A DNA stretch of 64,000 bases from JAKFWI01 sp035549875 (GTDB lineage: Bacteria; Pseudomonadota; Alphaproteobacteria; Caulobacterales; Aquidulcibacteraceae). The stretch's first letter is position 1, and each line of letters starts with the position of its first letter. Shown in pieces: positions 8,604-16,919 of this stretch. The notes under the pieces are model-generated. The model made no database searches, was not told where the DNA came from, and worked only from the letters and a program-made list of their open reading frames with translations. Made by a program: the position numbers and the translations under genes. The DNA is taken from contig DASZPV010000077.1 of assembly GCA_035549875.1 (NCBI GenBank), positions 1 through 64,000 of the forward strand. The letters are read 5' to 3'.

Positions 8604-9545
8604 CTATTTCTTCGTCAGTCCCTGGCTTTCCAGCCACCAGTAGAACTCGTCGATGAAATGGGCGCTGGTGTTGTTTGACGGGTCCATGCCGAAGCCGTGG
8701 CCGCCCTTGGCGTAGATGTGCAGTTCGGGCGCATAGCCCGCCTTCATCAGCCCATCATAGAGCGCGCGCGTCTGATTGCCGGCGAGCCCATCGTCCTGCG
8801 CCATCGCGATAAAGAAAGGCGGCGCTTTGTCTGGCGCCGAGGCCTGCGGAATTTTTGGTATGCCGTTGCGCGGCGCCATGAGGTTGCCGGCGAACGGCGC
8901 GCCGTAAATCGCCGCGACGTAATTGGGGCGCGCCTTTACATCCGCGTTCAACGCCATCAGCGAAACCACATGCGCGCCGGCTGAAAAGCCAATCGCCGCC
9001 GTCCGAGCTGGATCGATCCCGTATTCCATCGCGCGCGCGCGCACCTGCCGCAGCGTCTCGATTCCGTCCAAGGTCGCCGGCGCGCCGCCGACTTCCATCG
9101 GCACCTCAGGGCGCGCGAACAGATCCATGTTCGGCCCCTTCTGCTGCACGAGGCGGTATTTCACCACGAACGCCGCTACCCCCCGCTCGGCCAGCCAGCG
9201 CGCTACAGCGTAGCCCTCCGGCTCGATCGACACCTGCCGAAAACCGCCGCCGGGCAGGACGATCACGGCGCTGCGGGCGTTCTTCTCCGCCGGCGGCAGA
9301 AACGCCGTAAACGTCGGATCGACGACATTGAAAACATTGCGGCCATCCGTGCTCTCGGCCGGCGCGCCGGCCAGCCGGCCAGCCCATTTTTCCGCGCCGG
9401 GCGCCCCGGCTGGCCATAATTTCACCGCCGGCAGCATCCGGTACGTCTCCGGCGCGGCCGAAGCCGATTGCTTGAGGCTGGGCAAGGCAAGCACCAGGGC
9501 GGCCAAGCCTGCCAGCACCCCGAACGCCGCTTTCGTGATCTGCAT
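8604..9545 (-). CDS. Exported alpha/beta hydrolase (esterase / BD-FAE-like)
   Basis: A 313-residue secreted hydrolase. The N-terminus MQITKAAFGVLAGLAALVLAL...SASA is a Sec signal peptide, which decides the ATG at 9545; the frame runs open further upstream but without coding character. The mature part has an HGGG-like oxyanion segment (VVLPGGGFRQVS), nucleophile motif GFSAGAH, and a late GGHGFG supplying the catalytic His. This matches the acetylesterase/BD-FAE-like group that acts on small or carbohydrate esters. Substrate cannot be told from sequence. It converges on cysNC with a 15-base gap. Confidence 0.85.
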   Translation of the reverse strand: MQITKAAFGVLAGLAALVLALPSLKQSASAAPETYRMLPAVKLWPAGAPGAEKWAGRLAGAPAESTDGRNVFNVVDPTFTAFLPPAEKNARSAVIVLPGGGFRQVSIEPEGYAVARWLAERGVAAFVVKYRLVQQKGPNMDLFARPEVPMEVGGAPATLDGIETLRQVRARAMEYGIDPARTAAIGFSAGAHVVSLMALNADVKARPNYVAAIYGAPFAGNLMAPRNGIPKIPQASAPDKAPPFFIAMAQDDGLAGNQTRALYDGLMKAGYAPELHIYAKGGHGFGMDPSNNTSAHFIDEFYWWLESQGLTKK

Positions 9546-9581
9546 GTTCACATCGCCCCGATCGTGCCAGACTTCGCCCGC

Positions 9582-9761
9582 GTGAGCCCTATCCAATCCC
9601 CCTGCCGCGATATTTGCCAAGTGGATTCCGCCGGCAAATCCTGCATCGGCTGTGGGCGCACATTGGCCGAGATTGAAGCCTGGCTCCGCTTCACGCCCGC
9701 CCAGCGCGAGGCGATCATGCGGCAATTGCCGGCGCGTCTGGCGCAAAGCGTGCGCGCATGA
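9582..9761 (+). CDS. DUF1289 family small cysteine protein
   Basis: A 59-residue protein starting at GTG 9582 (VSPIQSPCRDICQVD) with the DUF1289 pattern C-x3-C-x8-C-x2-C: SPCRDIC, then SCIGCGRTLAEIEAW, then a short helical tail. The four cysteines suggest a metal or Fe-S site; the family has no firmly assigned function. The GTG is favoured because the conserved region begins immediately after it, although no strong ribosome site is seen. Its TGA overlaps the ATG of the following protease gene (ATGA), so the two are likely an operon. Confidence 0.75.
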   Translation: MSPIQSPCRDICQVDSAGKSCIGCGRTLAEIEAWLRFTPAQREAIMRQLPARLAQSVRA

Positions 9762-10423
9762 GCCGGCGCTGGACCGCCGCCCTGGTCGTCGCGGCGATCG
9801 CCGGCGTGCTGATCTTCCTGTTTCGCGATCGGCTCGCAGCGCTCAACCAGGAAGAACTCACGCGCCTCACTTATCTCGTCCTCCTGCTGGTCCTGGTCGG
9901 CGGCGGCGCGATGGCGTTTCGCGGCGGCCTTGGCCCGCAATTGCGCAACGCTGCGCTTTGGCTGGTGATCCTGTTCGGGATTATGGGCGTCTATTCGTTC
10001 CGCGACCGTTTCGCCGCGATCCTTAATCCAAGCGCCCCGCGCGCGGCGGGAGAGGCAATCGAATTGCGCCGCGCCGACGACGGCCATTTCTGGGCCGATG
10101 TCGAGATCAACGGCGTCGCGACGCGCATGATGGTCGATACCGGCGCAAGCACCATCGCGCTCACCCCGCGCGACGCGCGCAGGATCGGCCTCGATGTGGA
10201 TTCGCTGCGATATACGATTCCCGTATCGACAGCGCTGGGCGACAGCTTCGCGGCGCCGGTGACGCTCGACAAGATCAGCCTCGGCGCCATCCGGTTCGAC
10301 CGCGTGCCGGCGGCGGTCATGCGCGACGAGTCCGATACTTCCCTGCTCGGCATGAATTTCCTCAACCGCCTCGACGGCTTTGAGGTGCGCAGCGACGCGC
10401 TGCTGCTGCATCCGCCGCGCTAG
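9758..10423 (+). CDS. Membrane-anchored retropepsin-like aspartic protease (clan AA)
   Basis: A 221-residue protein with three hydrophobic segments (about residues 7-23, 38-55 and 66-82) followed by a periplasmic retropepsin-like domain. The active-site motif is MVDTGASTIALT near residue 125, and LLGMNFLNRLDGFEV closes the domain, both typical of TIGR02281-type single-chain aspartic proteases of alphaproteobacteria, which must dimerise to be active. Start overlaps the stop of the DUF1289 gene. The natural substrate is unknown. Confidence 0.85.
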   Translation: MSRRWTAALVVAAIAGVLIFLFRDRLAALNQEELTRLTYLVLLLVLVGGGAMAFRGGLGPQLRNAALWLVILFGIMGVYSFRDRFAAILNPSAPRAAGEAIELRRADDGHFWADVEINGVATRMMVDTGASTIALTPRDARRIGLDVDSLRYTIPVSTALGDSFAAPVTLDKISLGAIRFDRVPAAVMRDESDTSLLGMNFLNRLDGFEVRSDALLLHPPR

Positions 10424-10520
10424 AGCATTTTCCGACGAAGTGGATGCCAGTTCGTCGCAAGAAAATGCGACCCACCAAGAACCTGGAGCCCCGGTCCGAT
10501 CCTTTCGGATCGGGGCTCTA
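10424..10520. repeat. Alphaproteobacterial intergenic repeat (GAGCATTTTCC...GAGCCCCGG type)
   Basis: Directly after the protease stop lies a sequence starting AGAGCATTTTCCGACGAAG, with the inner pair TTCGTCG / CGACGAA and GAAAATGCG / AGCATTTTC forming a stem, and ending in a GC-rich hairpin. I recognise this as a dispersed repeat common between genes in Rhizobiales and related alphaproteobacteria; that is recall, not a search. Here it fills the convergent gap between the protease gene and dusA. Confidence 0.75.
10486..10518. terminator. Hairpin terminator between protease and dusA
   Basis: GAGCCCCG (then GT) CCGATCC pairs with GGATCGGGGCTC across a TTTC loop. The stem is strong and bidirectional, sits at the end of two convergent genes and abuts the dusA stop codon. 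There is no long U tract on either side, so it may act as a Rho-independent terminator only weakly or serve to protect transcript ends. Confidence 0.5.
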
Positions 10521-11531
10521 GGCCGCGCTGGCGATCTCGCGCGCCTCGACCGAATCCAGCGCTTCGCGCACGAGTGAAACGTCAGCGCCGGTCTTATGCA
10601 CATTCTCCGACAGTATGCGCCGCCATGTCCTGGCGCCGCGCTGACCGTGAAACAGGCCGAGCATGTGGCGTGTCATCGCATTGAGCGGCGCGCCTTCAGC
10701 CAATCGCGCCTCGATATAAGGCAGATATGAAAGCACCGCGTCGCGTTCGCTCTGCGCCGGCGCCGGGGCGCCGAAAAACGCTGGATCGGCCGCCAGCAAT
10801 ATGCCGGGCGTTTGATACGCCGCACGTCCAAGCATTACGCCGTCGAGTCCGATGGATTCGGCGCGCGCGTGGTCGAGATCGCGCAGGCCGCCGTTGAGAA
10901 TAATCTCCAGCTTCGGCCGCTCCGCCTTCAGCCGCCGCACCAAAGCATAGTCGAGCGGCGGCACGTCGCGGTTCTGCTTCGGCGAAAGCCCGTCGAGCCA
11001 GGCTTTGCGCGCATGCACGATCAGCGTCTTTACGCCCGCCCCCGCAACCGCGTCGGCCAGCGCGAACAGCGCTTTCTCAGGCTCCTGCTCATCGACGCCG
11101 ATCCGGCACTTCACCGTCACCGGCGCCTTCGCCGCCGCGCCCATCGCCGCGACGCATGCGGCGACCAGCGCCGGTTCGCGCATCAGGCAGGCGCCGAATT
11201 TTCCCGACTGCACCCGATCGGACGGGCAACCGACATTGAGGTTGATTTCATCATAGCCGGAATCGGCGCCGATCCGCGCCGCCTCCGCGAGCCGGTCCGG
11301 CTCGGCGCCGCCCAATTGCAGCGCCACGGGATGTTCGATCTCCGAAAACCCGATCAGCCGCGCGCGATCGCCCCGGATCACCGCCTCCGCCGTCACCATC
11401 TCGGTATAGAGCAAAGCCCGCCGCGTCAGCGCCCGATGCAACGCCCGGCAATGCCGATCCGTCCAATCCATCATGGGCGCAATACAGAATCTATGCATTT
11501 GATTATGGGACGTTTTTTCGTTATGAGTCAT
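10518..11531 (-). CDS. dusA: tRNA-dihydrouridine synthase A
   Basis: Flavoenzyme that reduces uridines 20/20a in the tRNA D-loop. The 337-residue form contains FCIAPMMDWTDRHCR at the FMN site, LQLGGAEPDRLAEAA, the catalytic Cys in NLNVGCPSDRVQSGKFGACLM and the NGGLRDLD FMN-phosphate region. ATG 11498 (MHRFCIAP) is the usual-looking start; the ATG at 11531 adds 11 residues of unusual composition. The 5' end of dusA is a known integration site for genomic islands, and here a tyrosine recombinase lies immediately upstream, so those extra codons could be element-derived. Confidence 0.95.
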   Translation of the reverse strand: MTHNEKTSHNQMHRFCIAPMMDWTDRHCRALHRALTRRALLYTEMVTAEAVIRGDRARLIGFSEIEHPVALQLGGAEPDRLAEAARIGADSGYDEINLNVGCPSDRVQSGKFGACLMREPALVAACVAAMGAAAKAPVTVKCRIGVDEQEPEKALFALADAVAGAGVKTLIVHARKAWLDGLSPKQNRDVPPLDYALVRRLKAERPKLEIILNGGLRDLDHARAESIGLDGVMLGRAAYQTPGILLAADPAFFGAPAPAQSERDAVLSYLPYIEARLAEGAPLNAMTRHMLGLFHGQRGARTWRRILSENVHKTGADVSLVREALDSVEAREIASAA

Positions 11532-11547
11532 GGCTCAAAGCACGAAC

Positions 11548-11611
11548 GTGTGCACTCTGTGTGCACTCATGTTCCCGGAACGTCCCGCGTCTTCCCGGGC
11601 TGAGTGCACAC
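11548..11611. promoter_or_regulatory. Candidate integrase arm-binding sites at the dusA junction
   Basis: The 10-base sequence GTGTGCACTC occurs twice in tandem at 11548-11557 and 11559-11568, and once inverted (GAGTGCACAC) at 11602-11611. The cluster lies in the 200-base gap between the dusA start and the integrase start. Repeated short sites beside an attachment site are typical of recombinase arm sites or Xis sites. The repeats are seen directly; the role is inference. They could also be operators for the integrase gene. Confidence 0.45.
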
Positions 11612-11730
11612 GTATCGCACACGCGGCGGTCATCTCAGCGACCGGCATTGCCAGCACTGAATCCGACTTTTCCGGATTGGAGCGACTGGCATTGGCGCGA
11701 CTGAGAACGGGGTTTCGGAAGGACGAGTTC

Positions 11731-13008
11731 ATGGCGAGTTTCACATTATTGAGGTCCGGCGCCTGGCGCGTTCAGGTTCGCCGCAAGGGTGCGTATGTCG
11801 CCGAGACCTTCCTGCGCAAGACCGAGGCCCAGGATTGGGCGCGCGAAGCCGAACTCGCCATCGACCGGGGCCTCAAACCGCCCCGGCGCGGTCAGCCCGC
11901 GCCCAAAAAGGGCCAGACCACGCTCGGCCATCTGATCGACCTCCACATCGCCGACATGAACGATGTCGGGCGCGAGCTCGCACGCTCCAAGAAATTCGTC
12001 CTCGCCACGCTCAAGGATCGGCTTGGCCGGCTCTCCTTCGAGGCGCTGACGCGCGAACGGCTCGTCGAATATGGCCGCGAACGCGCCCGCGAAGGCGCAG
12101 GCCCCGCGACGCTCGCGATCGACTTCGCCTATCTCAACACCATCATCACCCACGCAGCGGCCGTGCATGGCGTTCTTGTCTCGGTCGAACAGGTGAAGCT
12201 TGCGCGCGCTGCGCTGGTGCGGCTCGGCCTGATCGGCAAAGCCGACGAACGCGATCGCCGTCCCACGGAAGACGAACTCGACCACCTCACGGCATTTCTG
12301 GACGGCAATCCAAAGCAACAGCTTCCGGTCGGGCGCATCGTCCGTTTCGCGGTCGCCACCGCCATGCGGATTGAAGAAATCACCCGCATTCGCTGGAATG
12401 ACATCGATGAGCGCAAGCGCACGGTGATTGTGCGTGATCGCAAAGACCCGCGTCATAAGGACGGCAACCATCAGCCCGTGCCGTTGCTCGCGGCCACCGG
12501 CTTCGACGCCTGGGCCATCCTCAAGGATCAAGGCGCCATCACCGGCCATCTCGACCGCATCTTTCCTTATGATCCGCGTTCGATCAGCGCCGCCTTCCGT
12601 CGCGCTTGCCGCGAACTCGAGATTGACGACCTGCGCTTCCACGATCTTCGGCACGAAGGCACCAGCCGCTTGTTCGAAGCAGGCTTCACCATCGAGCAGG
12701 TCGCCTTGGTCACGGGCCACAAGGATTGGAAGATGCTTCGCCGCTACACCAATCTGCGGCCGGAGAAGCTGCACGAAACCGCGCGCGAATTGCGCGAACG
12801 GGCCGCGGAGAATGCCAAGCGTCGCGCGGGTCAGTCTCGCCCGCGCCGAAAGACGGACGTGCTGGCGGAGGAAATTGAAGAGAGCGACAATCGCGACAGC
12901 CTGCGCGTAGGACGTAGCGCCAAGGTGCGAGAGCGCGCGCGGAACACGGCGCTTCAAGGCCGTGAAGATGAGGCAAAACCGGCGAAGCGCAGAAAGGGTG
13001 AAAGCTAG
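11731..13008 (+). CDS. int: Tyrosine recombinase/integrase of a dusA-associated ICE
   Basis: Site-specific integrase, 425 residues. N-terminal arm/core-binding region up to about residue 180, then the catalytic domain with Arg213 (AMRIEEITRIRW), the H-x-x-R box His304/Arg307 (FHDLRHEG), His330 (TGHKDW) with Trp333, and nucleophile Tyr339 (RRYTN). All five key residues are present, so it should be active. ATG 11731 has AAGGACG upstream; the frame is open further 5' but lacks coding character. It is divergent from dusA, fitting dusA-specific island integrases. A charged C-terminal tail of about 70 residues is longer than usual. Confidence 0.93.
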   Translation: MASFTLLRSGAWRVQVRRKGAYVAETFLRKTEAQDWAREAELAIDRGLKPPRRGQPAPKKGQTTLGHLIDLHIADMNDVGRELARSKKFVLATLKDRLGRLSFEALTRERLVEYGRERAREGAGPATLAIDFAYLNTIITHAAAVHGVLVSVEQVKLARAALVRLGLIGKADERDRRPTEDELDHLTAFLDGNPKQQLPVGRIVRFAVATAMRIEEITRIRWNDIDERKRTVIVRDRKDPRHKDGNHQPVPLLAATGFDAWAILKDQGAITGHLDRIFPYDPRSISAAFRRACRELEIDDLRFHDLRHEGTSRLFEAGFTIEQVALVTGHKDWKMLRRYTNLRPEKLHETARELRERAAENAKRRAGQSRPRRKTDVLAEEIEESDNRDSLRVGRSAKVRERARNTALQGREDEAKPAKRRKGES

Positions 13009-13220
13009 GCCTGCAAGCGCTCTTCCACAAAGCGATCGAGATCTTCGACGCGATAGACAATGGCGCGCCCGAGCCGGCTGAAGCGAGGCCCCCTGCCCGC
13101 TGAACGCCAATTGGCGAGCGTCTTCGGCGCAACGCCGATATGAAGCGCCGCCTCGCGCTCGCGCAGGTTCGCCCGCTTCAGCGGCGGAAGAAGGTGATGG
13201 CCCTGGTTCTCCAAACTCAC
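13005..13220 (-). CDS. Excisionase-like HTH protein (AlpA/HTH_17 type)
   Basis: A 71-residue DNA-binding protein: LREREAALHIGVAPKTLANWRSAGRGPRFSRLGRAIVYRVEDLDRFVEERL is the MerR-like winged helix seen in AlpA regulators and recombination directionality factors. The GTG at 13220 is preferred because AAGGAG lies six bases upstream; a GTG at 13235 overlaps the trbI stop (GTGA). It is the last gene of the trb operon and its 3' end overlaps that of the integrase. Position and size suggest an excisionase; a transcriptional regulator is the alternative. Confidence 0.75.
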   Translation of the reverse strand: MSLENQGHHLLPPLKRANLREREAALHIGVAPKTLANWRSAGRGPRFSRLGRAIVYRVEDLDRFVEERLQA

Positions 13221-13231
13221 GTCCTGCTCCT

Positions 13232-14305
13232 TCACATCCGATACGGCCTCAATTGAATGTCGCGCGTGACAAGCACGCGGACCGACGCGCCCGCGCGCAC
13301 GCGCAAGGTCGGTCGCACCTGAAGTTCACGATCAATGATACGGCCGCCTGTGCGCGCGGCCTCCGCTGCAGCGGCGTCGCCGACGCTTTGACCTAGGCTG
13401 TGTTCATCATCGTTCTGGGCGTTGTCAGCGACGACGCTGACGACCGCGGAAAGCCCAACGGCGCCGGCCAGACGTCCCAAATGATTATCCGTCTGATCGC
13501 GCAGGCCAGATGCGCCAGAGGGATCGGTCCCCTGCATGCCCCGCAGACTGATCGACCAGCCGTTCGGGAAGATCAACCTATTCCACACAAGCAACAGACG
13601 ACGATCGCCATAAGTTGGCGCCGATCGATACTCGCCAATGAGCCGCGCTCCCTGCGGGATCAGAAGATACTGACCGCTGACGCTGTCATAAACATTCGAT
13701 GTGACCTGCGCGATGATACTGCCGGGCAGATCGGAATTGAGTGCGGTTACCAGCGCAGCCGGGATCACTGAGCCAGAGATGAGTTCGTAGCGTGAGCGCG
13801 GCGGCACAAGCTGGGCGTCAAGCCGCCCATCATCTTCACGCGACGCGGCTCGCGCCTGATCACGACCGGAGAATATGATCGGCGAGGCGCGCGCCACAGA
13901 CTGCGGATCAGGCGTCGCCGACGCGGCGCCTGGGTTTGCTCCGCCGCCGCGCCAACTCGCCTCCTGCGGCGGCGCGAGGTCTGCCCGCTCAGGCGGCGGG
14001 TGATCGCCCCATACGATATCTTGCGGCGGATCGAGTAGCGCTTGCGGCAAATCGCTTGCCTCATACTGGCTTGATGCGTTGCGAATGGATTCGGGCGGAC
14101 CACCCGCCGCGGCGACCGCCTCGGCTTCCGCCGCGTTGCGGCGGGGCCGCTCGCTCAGCCCGTAAAACAATGCGAGCGTGACGACAGACGCCGCCGCTAT
14201 GGCGCCGGCGAGCAAAACCTTCCGGGAAAGACGGCGCGGACTTGGCGAGCGCGCGCGAATAGAGAGGTCCGGCCCCGGCGTCGGCGCTGATGCCAAAGTG
14301 CTCAT
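13232..14305 (-). CDS. trbI: Conjugal transfer protein TrbI (VirB10)
   Basis: VirB10 homologue that spans inner and outer membranes of the type IV secretion channel. The 357-residue protein has a basic cytoplasmic N-terminus, one transmembrane helix (about residues 29-48), a long Pro/Ala-rich periplasmic linker, and a C-terminal beta-rich domain containing RYELISGSVIPAALVTALNSDLPG and QGARLIGEYRS, hallmark TrbI/VirB10 motifs. It directly follows trbG, with coordinates overlapping by one base, and precedes the excisionase-like gene. Confidence 0.95.
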   Translation of the reverse strand: MSTLASAPTPGPDLSIRARSPSPRRLSRKVLLAGAIAAASVVTLALFYGLSERPRRNAAEAEAVAAAGGPPESIRNASSQYEASDLPQALLDPPQDIVWGDHPPPERADLAPPQEASWRGGGANPGAASATPDPQSVARASPIIFSGRDQARAASREDDGRLDAQLVPPRSRYELISGSVIPAALVTALNSDLPGSIIAQVTSNVYDSVSGQYLLIPQGARLIGEYRSAPTYGDRRLLLVWNRLIFPNGWSISLRGMQGTDPSGASGLRDQTDNHLGRLAGAVGLSAVVSVVADNAQNDDEHSLGQSVGDAAAAEAARTGGRIIDRELQVRPTLRVRAGASVRVLVTRDIQLRPYRM

Positions 14306-15186
14306 CAGGGCCTCCCGATCCGTCGCGTGGTCGGCGCTTCATTCCTATCGCGTTCGAGGCGCACGATGACGGGCGAGTGCGTCCCAAGGCGTAGTTCAGC
14401 AACGTCGAACACGCGATCGACCATGTAGCGGTCGCCTTGAAGCCGATAGTTCACGAGTTCCGCGCCTTCTCCCGTGATCACGAACAGAGGCGGTAAGTCC
14501 GTTGAAGACGCCTGCGGCGGCATCTCGATCCAGGTGCGCCGCCCATCATCAAAGATGCGCGTCGGCGACCACGCTGGCCTACGCCCGCGCATGGTGCGAA
14601 TGCGATAGTCGAAATTGAGCTCGCTGACGCTTGCGCTTACAGCCGTGCGCTCGGGGTAGCACCAGGCAACTTCGGATGAATATGCCTGTCCCGATTGGGC
14701 GACAGCTTCAATCGTATAGGTTCGACGGCTGGTCACTAGCACAATGTTGGTGCGCAGATTCGCCGCTTGCGGCTTTACCAGCACGATGGTGCGCCCATCC
14801 ACTTCGGCTTCCGCTTGGGCTTCGGTCACCATCCAACGCGACGTGTCCCCCGCAGCGATGTCGTTCAGCGTCTCGCCGGGCTCCAGCAGGATCGTCGAGA
14901 TGAAATTTGGGTTGGTGTAAAGTTCGTAGATCGCCCCGGACGCATATGTGTAGATCTGACGCGCTTGCGCGAAGGTCCGCCTATCCGGGCGCTGACGCGC
15001 AGCCACATTGGCGGCGGCGAGCAGGTCCGCCGATGACTGCGTGCGTCCCCGGCGAGATGCGACGGCTTGCGGCGCACCTACATTGATCGCCGAACATTGG
15101 GTTTGCGTCTCTTGCGCGAACGCCATCGCCGGAGCGCAAACCATCGCGGCAAACGCAGTCGCGGCGAGCATTGATGCAAGTCTCAT
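14305..15186 (-). CDS. trbG: Conjugal transfer protein TrbG (VirB9)
   Basis: Outer-membrane-complex component of the mating-pair channel. A Sec signal peptide (MRLASMLAATAFAAMVCAPAMAFA) opens the protein, and the C-terminal VirB9 fold is shown by FDYRIR...PTRIFDDGRRTWIEMP and RYMVDRVFDVAELRLG. ATG 15186 is chosen because it overlaps the trbF stop (ATGA); an ATG at 15201 would add five residues. About 293 residues, normal for the family. Acts in the periplasm with TrbI and the VirB7-like component, which is not identified here. Confidence 0.95.
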   Translation of the reverse strand: MRLASMLAATAFAAMVCAPAMAFAQETQTQCSAINVGAPQAVASRRGRTQSSADLLAAANVAARQRPDRRTFAQARQIYTYASGAIYELYTNPNFISTILLEPGETLNDIAAGDTSRWMVTEAQAEAEVDGRTIVLVKPQAANLRTNIVLVTSRRTYTIEAVAQSGQAYSSEVAWCYPERTAVSASVSELNFDYRIRTMRGRRPAWSPTRIFDDGRRTWIEMPPQASSTDLPPLFVITGEGAELVNYRLQGDRYMVDRVFDVAELRLGTHSPVIVRLERDRNEAPTTRRIGRP

Positions 15187-15866
15187 CGCACACGGCTCCA
15201 TGAGAAATCCGAAATCAAAAGACCAAGCGGGTTGTTGGCGATCTCATCGGCGGTTCGCGGCGCCCTGGTCGTGACCGTGAACACGCCCGAATAGGCTTGC
15301 CCGTCCGGCGATCCGGTGGCGTTGGTCTCACGCTCGATCCAGGACACCTCCCAGGAGTGATCCGAACGCTGTATGATGGAGCGGACATGCACCGTCCGTC
15401 CAACGCGGCCGAGACTGAGGAACGGGTCGTCCTGGCGTGCGATTTCAGTCAGTTGCGCAGCGGCTTGCGGCGTCAGGAATTTGTAAGCCTCAAGCCAATT
15501 CTCGCGGAGCACCACGCCGTCTGTTGGAAGACCGCGAACAAGCCTTACAAATCGACCGAGATGATACGCGATCTGCGCATCGTTCGGCCGCCAGTCGCCG
15601 CTCGCGGCGCGGACGTTCATGACCTGCCCTTCCGGGCTGACTTCAACAACATGAACGAAGGTGCGCTGCTGGAGCGCGACGACTGTCAGCGCCAAAGCGA
15701 GGCCAGCAGAAAGAGCAAGCCCCGCGATCGCCATCATGCGCCAGGCGCGCGCGGAAATAACAGCCGCGCCCATGCGCCGATCCCATTCCTGGCGCGCACG
15801 CTTATACGGCGTGTCGCCTTCATCTCCCGCATAGGATTGCGCGGGCGCCGTGAATGGCGTCTTCAT
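15183..15866 (-). CDS. trbF: Conjugal transfer protein TrbF (VirB8)
   Basis: Bitopic inner-membrane protein of the transfer apparatus, 227 residues. The start PYKRARQEWDRRMG is the typical TrbF N-terminus, followed by one transmembrane helix (about residues 42-66) and a periplasmic NTF2-like VirB8 domain with RLVRGLPTDGVVLRENWLEAY and a VSWIE segment. It overlaps both neighbours by four bases in the trbL-trbF-trbG order. Confidence 0.95.
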   Translation of the reverse strand: MKTPFTAPAQSYAGDEGDTPYKRARQEWDRRMGAAVISARAWRMMAIAGLALSAGLALALTVVALQQRTFVHVVEVSPEGQVMNVRAASGDWRPNDAQIAYHLGRFVRLVRGLPTDGVVLRENWLEAYKFLTPQAAAQLTEIARQDDPFLSLGRVGRTVHVRSIIQRSDHSWEVSWIERETNATGSPDGQAYSGVFTVTTRAPRTADEIANNPLGLLISDFSWSRVR

Positions 15867-16906
15867 GGATTACTTCCCCCAGATGATGACGATGGTGGCG
15901 CGGGCTTGGGCTGCATGCCGGCATAATTGATGGCGGGACGCGCGCCGCCGCCGCCTTTGCCGCCCCCGCCGCGATTGGACATCGCGGTTTTCATGGCGCC
16001 ACCGGCTCGACCGATGAGGCGCGCCCCGCCGATCGCCATGCGCGTGGCCACGACGCCCCCGGCAAGCGCCGCACCGCCGCCGATGACGGTGGCGCCAAGA
16101 CCAGCGCGAAACGCATCGGCGCCGGATAGATGCGGTTGGCCTTGGACCACTTCGCTCGCGAGCACAGGCCCGAACCAGGCAAGCGCCATCACCGTCAGGC
16201 CGAACAGCAGCACATTGAGCGCACCGCCGGCGTCGAGCGTGAGCGTCGCCGGCAACGAGTTCACGAATGTCATCGAAATCGAGGCGACAAAGCCCAGCAC
16301 GAAAAGTCGAACAGCTGATCCGACCACCCAACCAAGCGGCCGTTCCGCAATCCACGCCGTACCGTTGAACACGCCCCACGGCAGCGCCACGAAGGCCGCC
16401 AGACTGCCAAGCTTGAAGGCGATCAGCACGACGAAGAGCTGCAGCGCGAGCAGGAAAAATCCGATCATCACGAAGAAGGCCGCCACATAGATCGTGATGA
16501 GCGGTACGAAATCAGTGATGATGTTCATGCCTTCGCCGAGCGCCACCGTGCGGCCGAACAATTCGGTGCCAATGCCGGCGATGCGGCCCGGATTGTGCAG
16601 ATCGGCAAGCGTCAGAGACGAGCCCCCAGCGCGAAGGCCAAGCAAAGCGCCGGAATGATTGATGGCCGTCGCGATGCTGTTCCAATTGTTGATGAGGAAC
16701 GCGAAGAAGCCGATGAACAGCACCTTGCGGAAGAATGGCGCTAGCGGCGCTTCCTGCATCAGCGCCCATTGCATGCCGGCCAGCACGATCGAGATCGCAA
16801 TGAGTGCGTTCAGCACATAGGTCACGTCGCCGTGGATCAGTCCAAAGCCGTTCGAGGCCATGGCCAGGAACTGATCCAGAAATGAATTGACCTGTGCGGG
16901 GTCCAT
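15863..16906 (-). CDS. trbL: Conjugal transfer protein TrbL (VirB6)
   Basis: Polytopic inner-membrane component thought to line the DNA path at the base of the channel. The 347-residue protein carries about six hydrophobic segments between residues 25 and 250, a conserved lumenal region with WNSIATAINHSGALLG, and a Gly/Pro-rich soluble tail (GGGGKGGGGARP) characteristic of TrbL. Located between trbJ and trbF in canonical trb order; its stop overlaps the trbF start. Confidence 0.94.
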   Translation of the reverse strand: MDPAQVNSFLDQFLAMASNGFGLIHGDVTYVLNALIAISIVLAGMQWALMQEAPLAPFFRKVLFIGFFAFLINNWNSIATAINHSGALLGLRAGGSSLTLADLHNPGRIAGIGTELFGRTVALGEGMNIITDFVPLITIYVAAFFVMIGFFLLALQLFVVLIAFKLGSLAAFVALPWGVFNGTAWIAERPLGWVVGSAVRLFVLGFVASISMTFVNSLPATLTLDAGGALNVLLFGLTVMALAWFGPVLASEVVQGQPHLSGADAFRAGLGATVIGGGAALAGGVVATRMAIGGARLIGRAGGAMKTAMSNRGGGGKGGGGARPAINYAGMQPKPAPPSSSSGGSNP

Positions 16907-16919
16907 GAAACGGGCTCCC

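Noticed and set aside
11746..13110. Open frame of 454 codons antisense to the integrase
   Set aside because: Directly opposite an integrase with all catalytic residues; no domain in the antisense frame.
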